Source: an uncultured Tessaracoccus sp.
Lineage (GTDB): Bacteria; Actinomycetota; Actinomycetes; Propionibacteriales; Propionibacteriaceae
Direction of reading: 5' to 3'
Assembly (NCBI RefSeq): GCF_947286155.1
Contig: NZ_CAMYPD010000033.1
Span: 1-32,531, forward strand
Length of the DNA stretch: 32,531 bases
Shown here: piece by piece, positions 1 through 7,671 of the stretch
How positions within the stretch are numbered: position 1 is the first letter of the stretch
Layout of the letters: each line of letters begins with the position of its first letter
The notes under the pieces: model-generated
The model's input: only the letters and a program-made list of their open reading frames with translations
Database searches by the model: none
What the model was told of the DNA's origin: nothing
Made by a program: the position numbers and the translations under genes

Positions 1-47
1 CCTGCCTTACAAGCAGGGTGTCGGGGGTTCGAGTCCCTCTGCGCCCA
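1..47 (+). tRNA. tRNA-Val(TAC), 3' part only
   Basis: The window opens inside a tRNA gene. The anticodon stem CCTGC/GCAGG (1-5 and 13-17) encloses the loop CTTACAA, giving anticodon TAC (valine). The T stem GGGGG/CCCTC (23-27, 35-39) encloses TTCGAGT. The 3' acceptor strand is TGCGCCC (40-46) and the discriminator is A47. The next bases are CCC, so CCA does not seem to be encoded. The 5' half (acceptor, D arm) lies before the window. The DNA that follows is accessory in character, so this tRNA could have served as an integration site, but I found no duplicate of its 3' end in the window. Confidence 0.9.
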
Positions 48-304
48 CCCAGAACATAACTCCCACTTTGTTCACCCAGCTGAATGCAGTATCGGATTTG
101 GTCATGATGCGGCTTTCGGAGCTCGCACGTTTGGTCGTCGTTGCGAAGGGGAGGGCAAAGTCATACCCGCGAGTTCTCCATCTGGTCAGTGCCGAATGCA
201 GGGCTGCTTCAGCCCATCATCGCCAGAGCCTCTCGATCCCTGTACTGAGCGGTAACTAGCTGCCACTAGGCGTCGTGCGTCTTAACGTTTCTGAGCTTCA
301 CTTC
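48..304. other. intergenic stretch without a recognisable gene
   Basis: About 260 bases between the tRNA and the TetR promoter. The only open frame (63 codons from 68) has no recognisable similarity and no ribosome binding site. I see no direct repeat of the tRNA end and no strong hairpin. Confidence 0.5.
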
Positions 305-339
305 GTGACCGCGGTCATAATTCTTGCTACTATAACTTT
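305..339 (+). promoter_or_regulatory. TetR-gene promoter with palindromic operator, leaderless
   Basis: A perfect 12-bp palindrome, TGACCGCGGTCA, lies at 306-317. It overlaps a -35-like hexamer GTGACC (305-310), which is followed after 17 bp by the -10 hexamer TACTAT (328-333). The expected transcription start is at 340, the first base of the GTG start codon, so the mRNA would be leaderless. Location and symmetry suggest that the regulator binds here and represses itself. The palindrome does not recur before the downstream gene at 1244. Confidence 0.6.
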
Positions 340-921
340 GTGAGTTCAAGTCCGCGTGTAGCTCGTCGTAGAGAGGCGACACGGCAGAGGATTGTCGAGA
401 CGGCCCTAGAGCTGTTTCTGACGCAAGGGTTCGAGCAGACGTCGGTTGCTCAGATCTCGGAGGCGGCAGATATAGGTAAGGGAACGTTTTTTACCTATTT
501 CGCGACGAAGCAGGACGTACTGTCCTTTCTGGGTGAACAGGTGATGTCCGTCATGGCGGCTGCCGACAGCCCGGGCGCTGGTGCGGCTGTGCGACTGCGG
601 CGGGTATTTTCTGCTGCAGGCAACTGGTTCATGGATAACGAAGCATCTGCCCGCCAAATGTGCATTGCTCGGATGTCGTCTTTGAGTCAGCGGGATGTCG
701 GATCGTCACGGGGTCCGCTGCTCGCCTTGTTGGAATCGATCGTCGTTGAAGGGATGGAATCTGGCGAGTTCCGTGCAGTAGATCGTGATACCGCTGTGAC
801 AATGATCGCGTCAGCGTACTTCGCGCCGGTGGCACAGTGGACGTGGGGACATGCGGGCCCGCCCTTGCCACAACGGTTGATGGCTCTGCTGGAGCTTGTG
901 CTTGTTGCGCTGGTGGCCTGA
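340..921 (+). CDS. TetR/AcrR family transcriptional regulator
   Basis: A 193-residue protein, the normal length for TetR repressors. The N-terminal DNA-binding domain (about residues 10-60) shows the family pattern: a first helix with TRQRIVETALELFLTQGF, then TSVAQISEAADIGKGTFFTYF, then the typical FATKQDVL. The C-terminal ligand-binding domain is diverged and gives no ligand hint. The GTG at 340 is chosen because a TACTAT -10 hexamer ends 6 nt before it and because the conserved domain begins at about residue 10. It is followed in the same direction, after a 322-bp gap, by a PEP-utilising enzyme resembling rifampin phosphotransferase, which it may control. That link is inferred from neighbourhood only. 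Low similarity of the effector domain to anything I recognise prevents a finer call. Confidence 0.88.
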   Translation: MSSSPRVARRREATRQRIVETALELFLTQGFEQTSVAQISEAADIGKGTFFTYFATKQDVLSFLGEQVMSVMAAADSPGAGAAVRLRRVFSAAGNWFMDNEASARQMCIARMSSLSQRDVGSSRGPLLALLESIVVEGMESGEFRAVDRDTAVTMIASAYFAPVAQWTWGHAGPPLPQRLMALLELVLVALVA

Positions 922-1231
922 TCGTGTCCGCAGACTTCCGAAGCTTGGTGGCGGTACGTAACACAACGGTGGGTACAGGTACTCTCACACAACTGCAGAC
1001 GCCGTTAGAGACTACGAAGCCGACTATAAGTAGCAAGGCAACGCACGCTGGGGTCTACACCAGGATGTTAGAAACCTGTCTGCGCGCCATGATGCAGGCC
1101 AAATCGGCCTCTCATCACATTGGTTGTTCCCATCCGTGGGTCGTCGCCAACTCCAACTCTCGTGTTTGTTTCCGCCATGCGGGGCTTAGCATCTCGCTGC
1201 CCACAGTTGTCTTCGGTTGTTTCGTTGCTAC
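922..1231. other. gap between TetR gene and PEP-utilising enzyme gene
   Basis: About 310 bases with no gene I can support. An open frame of 136 codons covers it but looks like noise. A small inverted repeat AGGCC/GGCCT lies around 1097-1113. I see no clear promoter hexamers and no copy of the TetR palindrome. A long untranslated leader for the next gene is possible. Confidence 0.4.
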
Positions 1232-1243
1232 TTGGAGGGCATC

Positions 1244-3568
1244 ATGACCGTCTCCTTTGTTGAGGCAACCCTGGCCAATGGCGGCGGTAAGGCGGCGAAT
1301 CTGGGGGAGCTACAACGGGTTGGATTTCCCGTCCCTGACGGCTTCGTAGTTAGCGCCGACATATACCGCGATGCTGTGGGCCAGATACCGGTAGACACCC
1401 TGCTGGATCGGGGACCTGAAGCGGTCCGAGCTGCTGTGGAAGCTGAGCCCATCCCACCTGGCGTCGCCCGGGAGATTGTTAACCGCCTGGCCGATTTGGG
1501 TGAGGGCGTCGCGGTGGCTGTGCGCTCCTCAGCAACCGCAGAGGATCTGCCCGAAGCGTCCTTCGCCGGGCAGCAAGACACCTTTCTAGGCGTGGTCGGC
1601 GTGGATGCTGTTCTAGATGCGGTACGCCGATGTTGGGGATCGTTGTGGACCGCCCGCGCTGTCGATTACCGCCAACGCAATGGTTTCGACCACCACGAGG
1701 TTGCCATCGCAGTCATCATTCAGCGTCTCGTTGACGCCGACACCGCTGGCGTTCTGTTCACCCGTAATCCCATCACTGGCAGTGAGGAAACACTCATCGA
1801 TGCCTCGTGGGGGCTTGGTGAATGCGTCGTGTCCGGTGCCGTCACGCCCGACCAGTACCGCACCACTTCCACGACGATCATCGAGCGTCGTCTCGGCACT
1901 AAGCAAGCCCGTACCGATCGCTACCAAGCAACCTTGCGAACCACCGATGTTCCGTCACGCGACCAAACCCGCCTCTGCCTCACCGATTCCCAAGTGCTTG
2001 AGCTCGCAAGCCTCGGGCACGCTGTGCAGGATCATTATGGCACCGGCATGGACCTCGAATGGGCCTATACGGGCACCACTCTCTGGCTTCTGCAAGCTCG
2101 CCCTATCACCACGGCTGCCGAGATCCGAGAGCCGCCAACGACAACGGTGTCCGGACATCGGATCAGTAAGGCTTCCCGTGCGTTCCATACTGACCTGATT
2201 GAGCACTATCCGGGACCCTACCCGCTTGACTTGGCCGCGATCATCCCCATGCACCGTGAACTTCAGATCGGTATGGCCAGCATCGGCATTCGTTCCACAC
2301 CCGTTGACCAACTCATCAACATGGAATCCGACGGCACTATCACCGCTGCCTACCCAGACATTAACCTTGGGTGGCGCCTTGCTCGTATCCTCAAATACCC
2401 GGCCCCCGACCCAGCTGGCTGGCCCATCGTAGAAGCCCAGTACCACAGTCAGCTCACGACCATCCTACCCGCAGACCTTCTCGCCGTGCCCGATCAAGAC
2501 CTGTTGTTGTTGCTCGACCAGATCCTCGCGCTTGTCAGCAGTATCGCCCGGATACGGTTCCTCGACTATGTCGGCCCAGCGCAGCTCACTGCCCTGAAAC
2601 TAAGGCTTTACCTGATGCTGGCCCGTTGTCGAGGCATCGACGTCTACGACCTACTCGGCGACCTGGACTATAAAACCGTGGCCATCGATAACGCTCTGCG
2701 GCGGTTGGCTGCCCTTGACCCTGACAGCACCAACTATGAAAGCGCCTATCAGCGATTCCTGGACCAGCATGGTGCCCGCACTCCCCAGCTGTACCTTCCT
2801 TTCTCCCACCGCTCCTGGCGCGAAGACACGAGTAGTCTAGACGCAACTCTCGAAGCCGTGCGCCGAGCCGAACAACGTCCCGCCGAGACGCGTTCCCATC
2901 AAGAATTGGTCAATGGCATTATCCGTCGACTACCGGCTCCGGCTCGCCGTGGTTTCAGGCGCACCTTAAAAGCTTGGCGAGACGGACATGTTGCGCGTGA
3001 AGCTTCGGTATATCTCATCGAGGAGGCTTATGTGACCGCGCGACTTGTAACCGATGAGGTCGCCACCCGGCTGTGGCGCAGGCAGGCCCTCAAAGCTGTA
3101 GATCAGCTCAAGTACCTTACCTTGGTCGAGATTCAAGAAGCACTTACCGACTGTGCTGCGGCTCGCCGCACCTACGCGGTCGCCTGTCAACGTGAAGCTG
3201 CCCGTCCACGGGCCGCCGCAGCGTGGTGGGCGCCGACCGGTCAGAGGCCTGGTGAGATGCTCGCTGGTGCTGCTGGAAGTCCCGGCCAAGCCACAGGCCC
3301 GGTCCGAGTGATCGCCGGACCCGAAGAATTCGACCAGCTCCAGCCTGGCGACATCCTGGTGTGCCACTACACCGACCCATCCTGGACACCCCTGTTTGGT
3401 CTGGCTGGCGCAGTAGTCGCTGAGACCGGCGGGCGCCTCTCTCATGCTGCCATCGTCGCCCGCGAATACGGTATCCCAGCAGTCATGGGAGCAACGGCCG
3501 CCACCACGATACTGGCGAACGGTCAAACCATCACCGTCAACGGAACCAATGGCACCATCACCGTCTGA
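1244..3568 (+). CDS. PEP-utilising / PEP-pyruvate-binding enzyme, rifampin phosphotransferase-like
   Basis: 774 residues with the three-part layout of dikinase-type enzymes. An N-terminal ATP-grasp domain (about 1-300) carries GGKAANLGEL, AVRSSATAEDLPEASFAGQ and MDLEWAYTGTTLWLLQARPI. A diverged helical middle domain (about 310-640) includes FLDQHGARTP, where related enzymes have a FL..YG.R motif. A C-terminal swivelling histidine domain carries TGGRLSHAAIVAREYGIPAVMG split around the phosphocarrier His. Rifampin phosphotransferases share this order and are slightly longer (about 860 residues); PEP synthase has instead a C-terminal TIM barrel, absent here. The start ATG at 1244 follows GGAGGG by 7 nt. 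Known family chemistry is transfer of the ATP beta-phosphate through the histidine to an acceptor. The substrate here is unproven: rifamycin is the best guess, another small molecule is possible. A TetR gene lies upstream, as often for drug-modifying enzymes. Confidence 0.75.
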   Translation: MTVSFVEATLANGGGKAANLGELQRVGFPVPDGFVVSADIYRDAVGQIPVDTLLDRGPEAVRAAVEAEPIPPGVAREIVNRLADLGEGVAVAVRSSATAEDLPEASFAGQQDTFLGVVGVDAVLDAVRRCWGSLWTARAVDYRQRNGFDHHEVAIAVIIQRLVDADTAGVLFTRNPITGSEETLIDASWGLGECVVSGAVTPDQYRTTSTTIIERRLGTKQARTDRYQATLRTTDVPSRDQTRLCLTDSQVLELASLGHAVQDHYGTGMDLEWAYTGTTLWLLQARPITTAAEIREPPTTTVSGHRISKASRAFHTDLIEHYPGPYPLDLAAIIPMHRELQIGMASIGIRSTPVDQLINMESDGTITAAYPDINLGWRLARILKYPAPDPAGWPIVEAQYHSQLTTILPADLLAVPDQDLLLLLDQILALVSSIARIRFLDYVGPAQLTALKLRLYLMLARCRGIDVYDLLGDLDYKTVAIDNALRRLAALDPDSTNYESAYQRFLDQHGARTPQLYLPFSHRSWREDTSSLDATLEAVRRAEQRPAETRSHQELVNGIIRRLPAPARRGFRRTLKAWRDGHVAREASVYLIEEAYVTARLVTDEVATRLWRRQALKAVDQLKYLTLVEIQEALTDCAAARRTYAVACQREAARPRAAAAWWAPTGQRPGEMLAGAAGSPGQATGPVRVIAGPEEFDQLQPGDILVCHYTDPSWTPLFGLAGAVVAETGGRLSHAAIVAREYGIPAVMGATAATTILANGQTITVNGTNGTITV

Positions 3569-3617
3569 TCTGTGGAGGTTCGTATCCACGCACCCGCAGG
3601 AGCCACACTCGCATTGC

Positions 3618-3636
3618 ACGCTCGTGCTTCGAGCGT
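3618..3636 (+). terminator. hairpin after the PEP-utilising enzyme gene
   Basis: A perfect 7-bp stem ACGCTCG/CGAGCGT with a 5-nt loop lies 50 nt past the stop codon at 3568. There is only a weak T-containing tail (TGTGGTT), so termination is plausible but not certain. Confidence 0.4.
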
Positions 3637-3662
3637 TGTGGTTACGGATGAGGTTAAGTGGC

Positions 3663-3889
3663 TCATCGTATTTGAGGGTGTAATCGGGGTCTGAATCTGC
3701 CGGTTTTGAGGAGGCAGCGGGCGATGTAGTGGGTCAGGTTTCGGAACCCGAGTGCGGAGCCGTGGAGGTGTTCGAGGCGGCCGCCGAGGGCTTCGGTGGG
3801 TCCGTTGCTGGTGCCTGTCTTGCGAAGTAGGCCAGGATGTCAGTGGTGCGGCGTTGTAGGGTTCGTCCTAAGCGGCGCAGCTCGAGAGA
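3663..3889 (-). pseudogene. 3' remnant of an ISL3-family transposase
   Basis: Read on the minus strand, 3889-3663 encodes the C-terminal end of an ISL3-type DDE transposase across one frameshift. First comes LELRRLGRTLQRRTTDILAYF (given here as the family pattern LGRTL..R..DILAYF), then, in the next frame, TSNGPTEALGGRLEHLHG, SALGFRNLTHYIARCLL and FRPRLHPQIR before the stop at 3663. TSNGPTEA and ALGFRN are hallmarks of the ISL3 C-terminus. The rest of the transposase is missing, so the element is dead. The first part is read in frame with the larger ORF at 3734-4936, giving that ORF a transposase-derived tail. A second, shorter ISL3 tail lies at 31587. Confidence 0.8.
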
Positions 3890-4936
3890 TTCCCATTGGT
3901 CAAGTCTGGTCTTGTCCGCTTGTAGTTGGCGCCAACGTGCCAGCGCTTCGTGAAACGTTGGGTCGGGCTCAACTGGGGCTGCTTGGCGTCTCCGGGAGTC
4001 GGCCCAGTCGGCGACTGCGAACAGCCTGTTCCATGCCTTTGTCGCGACGACCTCACTGTCGTAGTTCACCAGTGTTCCGTGCATGATTCCGTTGCGGGCA
4101 AGTTCGGTGGTTTCATCCACGCTCAACTTGTAGTGGCTCTTGATGAATGACTGGTGGGCGTGGCTGAGGCCGAGGTGGTGTCCAACGACGCTGTCCCAAG
4201 CAACCATGTCCTCGGGGGACCGCGCATGCAACCCCTTGCGTTGAGCGGTGTCCAAGTCGTTGACGAACCCATCCATAACTGAGAGTAAAACGAGAACGGT
4301 GCTGTAGAAGCGACCTGCTTCATAGTCAACCAGGGCCTTTTGGAGCAAGGGGATGCGCGGCCGCATCTCGTCGAATCGGTTCAGTCGGCGAAGCGGGAAT
4401 GCAATTCGGTCCTGCGTTTGGTAATACTCGATGAGCCGCCGCTCAGCGACCTCAGGGTCTTGAGCTGAGATGATTTCAGCGATCGTTTCTAGATTTAGGT
4501 CGCCAGTGAAGACCCAGTTTCGGGGACCCAATAGCGTATAGAACGCGTCGACAGTATCGGTGATCCGCCGATGCTCTTTTTGGAGGCGCTTGAGTTCTTT
4601 CGGCTGGTCTCGTGGCAGCAGGAATCCCAGCAGTCTGTACGCAGCCATCTGCTGCTCCAACTCCCTGACTGAGGGGAGATCGCGCGCAGACCCGTAGGGG
4701 GTTGCCGGTGGATGCTCCGTCATGTCGATAACGCTAGCGGTGAGCGCAGGTAACCCGTGACGGACCGCACTCCTCCGGTTCGTGGACGTGCGACACACGT
4801 CATCGCGTTTCACCCACACCGTGCCTCGATGGACTTCGAAGCGTTTCGCAACAGCAGTGGCACTCTGACCGTCGCTCCGAGCGGTTCGGATCGCGTCCAC
4901 TTCCTCCGGCTTCAGTGGTGTTCGGGCTGAGCCCAC
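3734..4936 (-). CDS. chimeric ORF: resolvase-like HTH, HEPN-like domain, transposase tail
   Basis: A 400-residue ORF that seems assembled from three sources. Residues 1-50 resemble the C-terminal HTH of serine recombinases (PEEVDAIRTARSDGQSATAVAKRF.V.RGTVWV). Residues about 72-345 look like one native protein: a helical N-part, then a HEPN-like segment with YSTVLVLLSVMDGFV and the motif RNGIMHG (R-x4-H), followed by KAWNRLFAVADWA. HEPN domains are mostly RNases in toxin-antitoxin and abortive-infection systems; the R-x4-H pair is the usual catalytic signature. From about residue 350 the ORF is ISL3 transposase sequence that runs out of frame. The GTG at 4936 is the upstream limit (an in-frame TAA lies 24 nt before), but the real start may be the ATG at residue 71-72. 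No partner antitoxin is evident. Whether the protein is made or active is unknown. Confidence 0.5.
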   Translation of the reverse strand: MGSARTPLKPEEVDAIRTARSDGQSATAVAKRFEVHRGTVWVKRDDVCRTSTNRRSAVRHGLPALTASVIDMTEHPPATPYGSARDLPSVRELEQQMAAYRLLGFLLPRDQPKELKRLQKEHRRITDTVDAFYTLLGPRNWVFTGDLNLETIAEIISAQDPEVAERRLIEYYQTQDRIAFPLRRLNRFDEMRPRIPLLQKALVDYEAGRFYSTVLVLLSVMDGFVNDLDTAQRKGLHARSPEDMVAWDSVVGHHLGLSHAHQSFIKSHYKLSVDETTELARNGIMHGTLVNYDSEVVATKAWNRLFAVADWADSRRRQAAPVEPDPTFHEALARWRQLQADKTRLDQWESLELRRLGRTLQRRTTDILAYFARQAPATDPPKPSAAASNTSTAPHSGSET

Positions 4937-4969
4937 CCGCGTCCACTTAAGAGAGACGACTGAAACTTA

Positions 4970-4987
4970 CCCCGCCTGGTGGCGGGG
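4970..4987. terminator. GC-rich hairpin between chimeric ORF and ATPase pseudogene
   Basis: Stem CCCCGCC/GGCGGGG (7 bp) with loop TGGT. It lies upstream of the minus-strand ORF at 4936 and upstream of the plus-strand ATPase pseudogene. A T-run is lacking on both sides. It could insulate the two or be a remnant of a mobile element end. Confidence 0.3.
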
Positions 4988-5060
4988 CAGTCTTGCGTTT
5001 GTGGTGACTTGGGCTCTCAGGGACTGCCTTGGTGGCGGCAGCCGGTTCTTGAGTTGACGA

Positions 5061-5127
5061 AGTATCGATTTCAGTTGTGACAAAATATAGATTTGAGCTA
5101 TGACGGATTATCGATCTCGTGTCGTGG
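5061..5127 (+). repeat. 23-bp-phased repeats around the ATPase start, with leaderless -10
   Basis: Two imperfect 21-bp direct repeats start at 5061 and 5084 (16 of 21 identical; core TATCGATTTCAG versus TATAGATTTGAG, both ending TGAC). A third, weaker match (TATCGATCTC) starts at 5107, again 23 bp on, already inside the coding region. The spacing suggests a regulator-binding array. A -10-like TAGATT (5088-5093) ends 6 nt before the ATG at 5100, consistent with leaderless transcription. Confidence 0.45.
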
Positions 5128-6448
5128 ATGGTGAGTTGTTCCGGCGCATGACGGCTATGGGGGGCGGTACTCATTGACGGGCCCAAGGCGGTCGGGAAGA
5201 CGAGGACTGCTGAGCAGGTTGCGCGCACGATGCTCCGCATGGACGTAGACCAGGCAGCTCGCGCGGCACTGGAGATGGCACCCGAACAGCTGTTTAGGAA
5301 CCCGTCCTCATCGTGTTCGACGAGTGGCAGGAAACCCCGGAACTGTGGAATCTCGTGCGCCGCGCAGTCGACGATCACGCCGGGAAGGGCCTGTATGTCT
5401 TGACTGGTTCCTCCCGATCCCGGGATGACACGAAGATGCACTCTGACGCTGGGCGGATCGCTCGGCTGCGGATGCGGCCGATGAGCCTGTTCGAAACTGG
5501 GCACTCCACCGGCGAAGTCAGCCTGCGGCGACTGCTGGAGGGGGAGGAGCCGGCCGGGACAAGCGCAGGGTTGGCGGTGGAAGACCTACTGGAGCGCATC
5601 GTTATTGGCGGCTGGCCAGATCTGCTTGACGCCGGTGAACACGAGGCATCGCTGTGGCTGCGAGACTATCTGCGCACTGTGGCCGAGGTAGATGTTCCTG
5701 GACTCGGGCCACGCCGGAACCCTGGCAATATCGAGAGACTTCTCACTACTCTCGGGCGGGGGGCTGGGACGCCGCTGAATCTCTCGTCTGTGGCTGAAGA
5801 TGTGGGAGGTGCCAGGGGCGTGTTGCCGCCGAGACCTTGACCAACTACCTTGACGCACTCGACCGGCTCATGCTGATCGAACCGATTCCCGCATGGCGCC
5901 ACCATATGCGTTCCCGGACCCGACTACGCGCCGCGGCCGTTCACCACTTCGTGGATCCCTCGCTGGGCGTCGCCGCGCTCGGTGTGGGAGCTGATGGACT
6001 GCGGCGGGATCTTCCTGCTGCGAGGCTCCACTTCGAGTCGCTTGTGATGCGCGATATTCGCGTCTATGCACAACCACTGGACGGGACGCTGTCATCATGG
6101 CGGGACTCCCAGACTGGGCTCGAGGTTGATGCGGTGCTCGAACTGCCGGACGGTAGATGGGCAGGCATCGAGGTCAAGTTGGGTGAGGCTGCTGCGGACG
6201 CAGCAGCGGCATCACTTGTGCGCATGGCCGCCAAAATCGACCAGGACCGTCACGGCACGCCCGCTGCTCTCATTGTCGTGACAGGCGGTCGCTACACCTA
6301 CCGGCGTCCCGACGGCGTCTACGTCGTGCCGATCACGGCGTTGGGGGCCCTGAGCAACCCAGTCACCGAGGCAAGTTTCGACAAGCCTCCCGCTAGGAGA
6401 TCTCGTGATTTGTCCGGCTCGATGAATGAGTCGGTCAGCGAGAAGTGA
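5100..6448 (+). pseudogene. AAA ATPase with DUF4143 domain, broken by three frameshifts
   Basis: Joined across frames this region encodes about 450 residues of the AAA_14/DUF4143 family. The start is MTDYRSRVVDGELFRRM, followed by a Walker A loop DGPKAVGKT, a Walker B-like VFDEWQE, then LTGSSR, MRPMSLFETG and the C-terminal nuclease-like DUF4143 fold (SQTGLEVDAVLEL..GRWAGIEVKLG). Frame breaks: one extra G in the G-run at 5159-5164; one base missing near 5296-5303; a third shift near 5803-5818, just before AETLTNYLDALDRL. The reading frame cannot give full-length protein. Family members often occur alone in many copies, with unclear role. Three lesions within 700 bp argue for gene decay rather than a single sequencing error. 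Confidence 0.8.
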
Positions 6449-6727
6449 CCGTTCTCTGAGACGGTTCGGCACGTGGACGACCACACACGCGTGTTCCGTC
6501 TGCCGCCGATTTCGTCCATGCCTGTTGAGTACCTGACACCCGCCATCGAGGACCGAGCACTCGAGGTGCAGGGCCTTCTGGCTGAACGTGGCCAGCACCG
6601 AGCCCCTTCTGTTCCCGATCTGCTCATCGCGGCCACCGCCGAGATCACTGGACGCGTGGTGTTGCACGTTGACAAGGGCTTTGAATTGATCGCTTCGATC
6701 ACCAGTCAACCGATGCAACGCCTGTGA
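6449..6727 (+). pseudogene. C-terminal fragment of a VapC-type PIN-domain toxin
   Basis: The last 60-odd residues match the C-terminal half of PIN-domain RNases of toxin-antitoxin systems: RALEVQGLLAERGQHRAPS, then PDLLIAATAEITG, VVLHVDKGFELIA and ITSQPMQRL. The Asp of PDLLIAA and the Asp of HVDKGF are the third and fourth metal-binding acids of the family. The N-terminal strand with the first catalytic Asp (a V.DTS motif) is absent; upstream codons run straight into the stop codon of the ATPase pseudogene. No antitoxin gene accompanies it. A GTG at 6473 could start an 84-residue product, but this would lack half the active site. Confidence 0.75.
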
Positions 6728-6742
6728 TCAGCCTGTCCTGCA

Positions 6743-6757
6743 CCAGCATCATGCTGG
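6743..6757. terminator. small hairpin after the PIN fragment
   Basis: Perfect inverted repeat CCAGCA/TGCTGG with a 3-nt loop, 16 nt after the stop at 6727. No T-run follows, so function is uncertain. Confidence 0.25.
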
Positions 6758-6815
6758 GCCATCAACTTGGGTACACCTCCGCGTGGGGCTGGTTCCTCTC
6801 CTCCGCCCTCACAAC

Positions 6816-6827
6816 TACAGTGGAGCC
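6816..6827 (+). promoter_or_regulatory. leaderless -10 of the serine hydrolase gene
   Basis: TACAGT at 6816-6821 ends 6 nt before the GTG at 6828, placing the expected transcript start on the start codon. A convincing -35 is not visible (TTCCTC at 6793-6798, 17-bp spacing, is a weak candidate). Confidence 0.45.
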
Positions 6828-7634
6828 GTGAATGACGACTCCTGGCGTAGCAGCACGGCCCGCGTGGAAGGTCCCCCGTCGGTGTCCTATGCGCTGCTGG
6901 ATGCTTCTGGTGCATCGCTCGCCTCGCGCGGTGAGAAACAGCGCTACTACGCGGCGAGCACCATCAAACTGCACATCATGCTCGCAGTACTGCAGAAGGT
7001 AGAGGCTGGCGAGTTGGGTCTCGACGACGTGCTCACCGCGACGCGCACCTTTGTTGGGTGCGATGGGAGGCCCTTCACGTTGACCGGTGATCACCTCCAT
7101 CCTGAGTTCCCGGAGGAGGGCGCTCCGCTCACCGTCGAGCAGGCGGTGTATCTGATGATTTCCCGTTCGAGTAACGAGGCCACCAACATGTGCCTGGCGT
7201 TGCTGTCAGGCTTTCCGAAAGTTATTGCCGACGTGTGCCGACGGCTCAATCTGGTGGGTACGAAGGTAGAGAGGCAGATCGGCGACGCGGTAGCGGTCGC
7301 TCGTGGGCTCACGAATGAAACCTGTGCCATCGACCTCGCATCGACGATGCATGCCATTCGGTACGATGATTTCCTGAGCGAGGAGACGCAAGGAGTTGCG
7401 CTCGCCGCGCTGCGAGACCAGCAGATGCCAGTGATCACACGAGCTGTTTCGGATGCCGTCGACTACGGCTCAAAATCCGGTGAGATCCCCGGTATCCGCC
7501 ACGACGTTGCGTTCATCGGGGAGACTGGGCTGTCGCTCGCCGTAATGACCTCGGGAATGGGCGAGGCAGAAGCAAACGAAACCATCGAGGCACTTGCGAT
7601 GGCGCTGTTGTCCGTCAAGCGCCAAGACGGTTGA
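6828..7634 (+). CDS. class A beta-lactamase-like serine hydrolase
   Basis: 268 residues with the penicillin-recognising fold motifs. S-x-x-K is seen as ASTIKL (Ser44, Lys47), the SxN loop as SRSSNEATN, and the KTG equivalent as KSGEIPG; the order and spacing match class A beta-lactamases and their relatives. No signal peptide or membrane segment is visible with the chosen start, which argues against a secreted beta-lactamase and for a cytoplasmic esterase, amidase or peptidase-like enzyme. The GTG at 6828 is chosen for the TACAGT hexamer 6 nt upstream; a GTG at 6783 would add 15 residues. It converges on a dipeptide epimerase gene, so a role with cell-wall peptides is conceivable but unproven. 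Confidence 0.75.
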   Translation: MNDDSWRSSTARVEGPPSVSYALLDASGASLASRGEKQRYYAASTIKLHIMLAVLQKVEAGELGLDDVLTATRTFVGCDGRPFTLTGDHLHPEFPEEGAPLTVEQAVYLMISRSSNEATNMCLALLSGFPKVIADVCRRLNLVGTKVERQIGDAVAVARGLTNETCAIDLASTMHAIRYDDFLSEETQGVALAALRDQQMPVITRAVSDAVDYGSKSGEIPGIRHDVAFIGETGLSLAVMTSGMGEAEANETIEALAMALLSVKRQDG

Positions 7635-7671
7635 GTCGGCCTGTCGGTCCATGCCGAAATCCGGGGGATAA

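Noticed and set aside
48..6830. Search for a second copy of the tRNA-Val 3' end as attachment site
   Set aside because: No repeat of the T-arm or acceptor sequence was found by eye, so I do not call an integrated element with defined ends.
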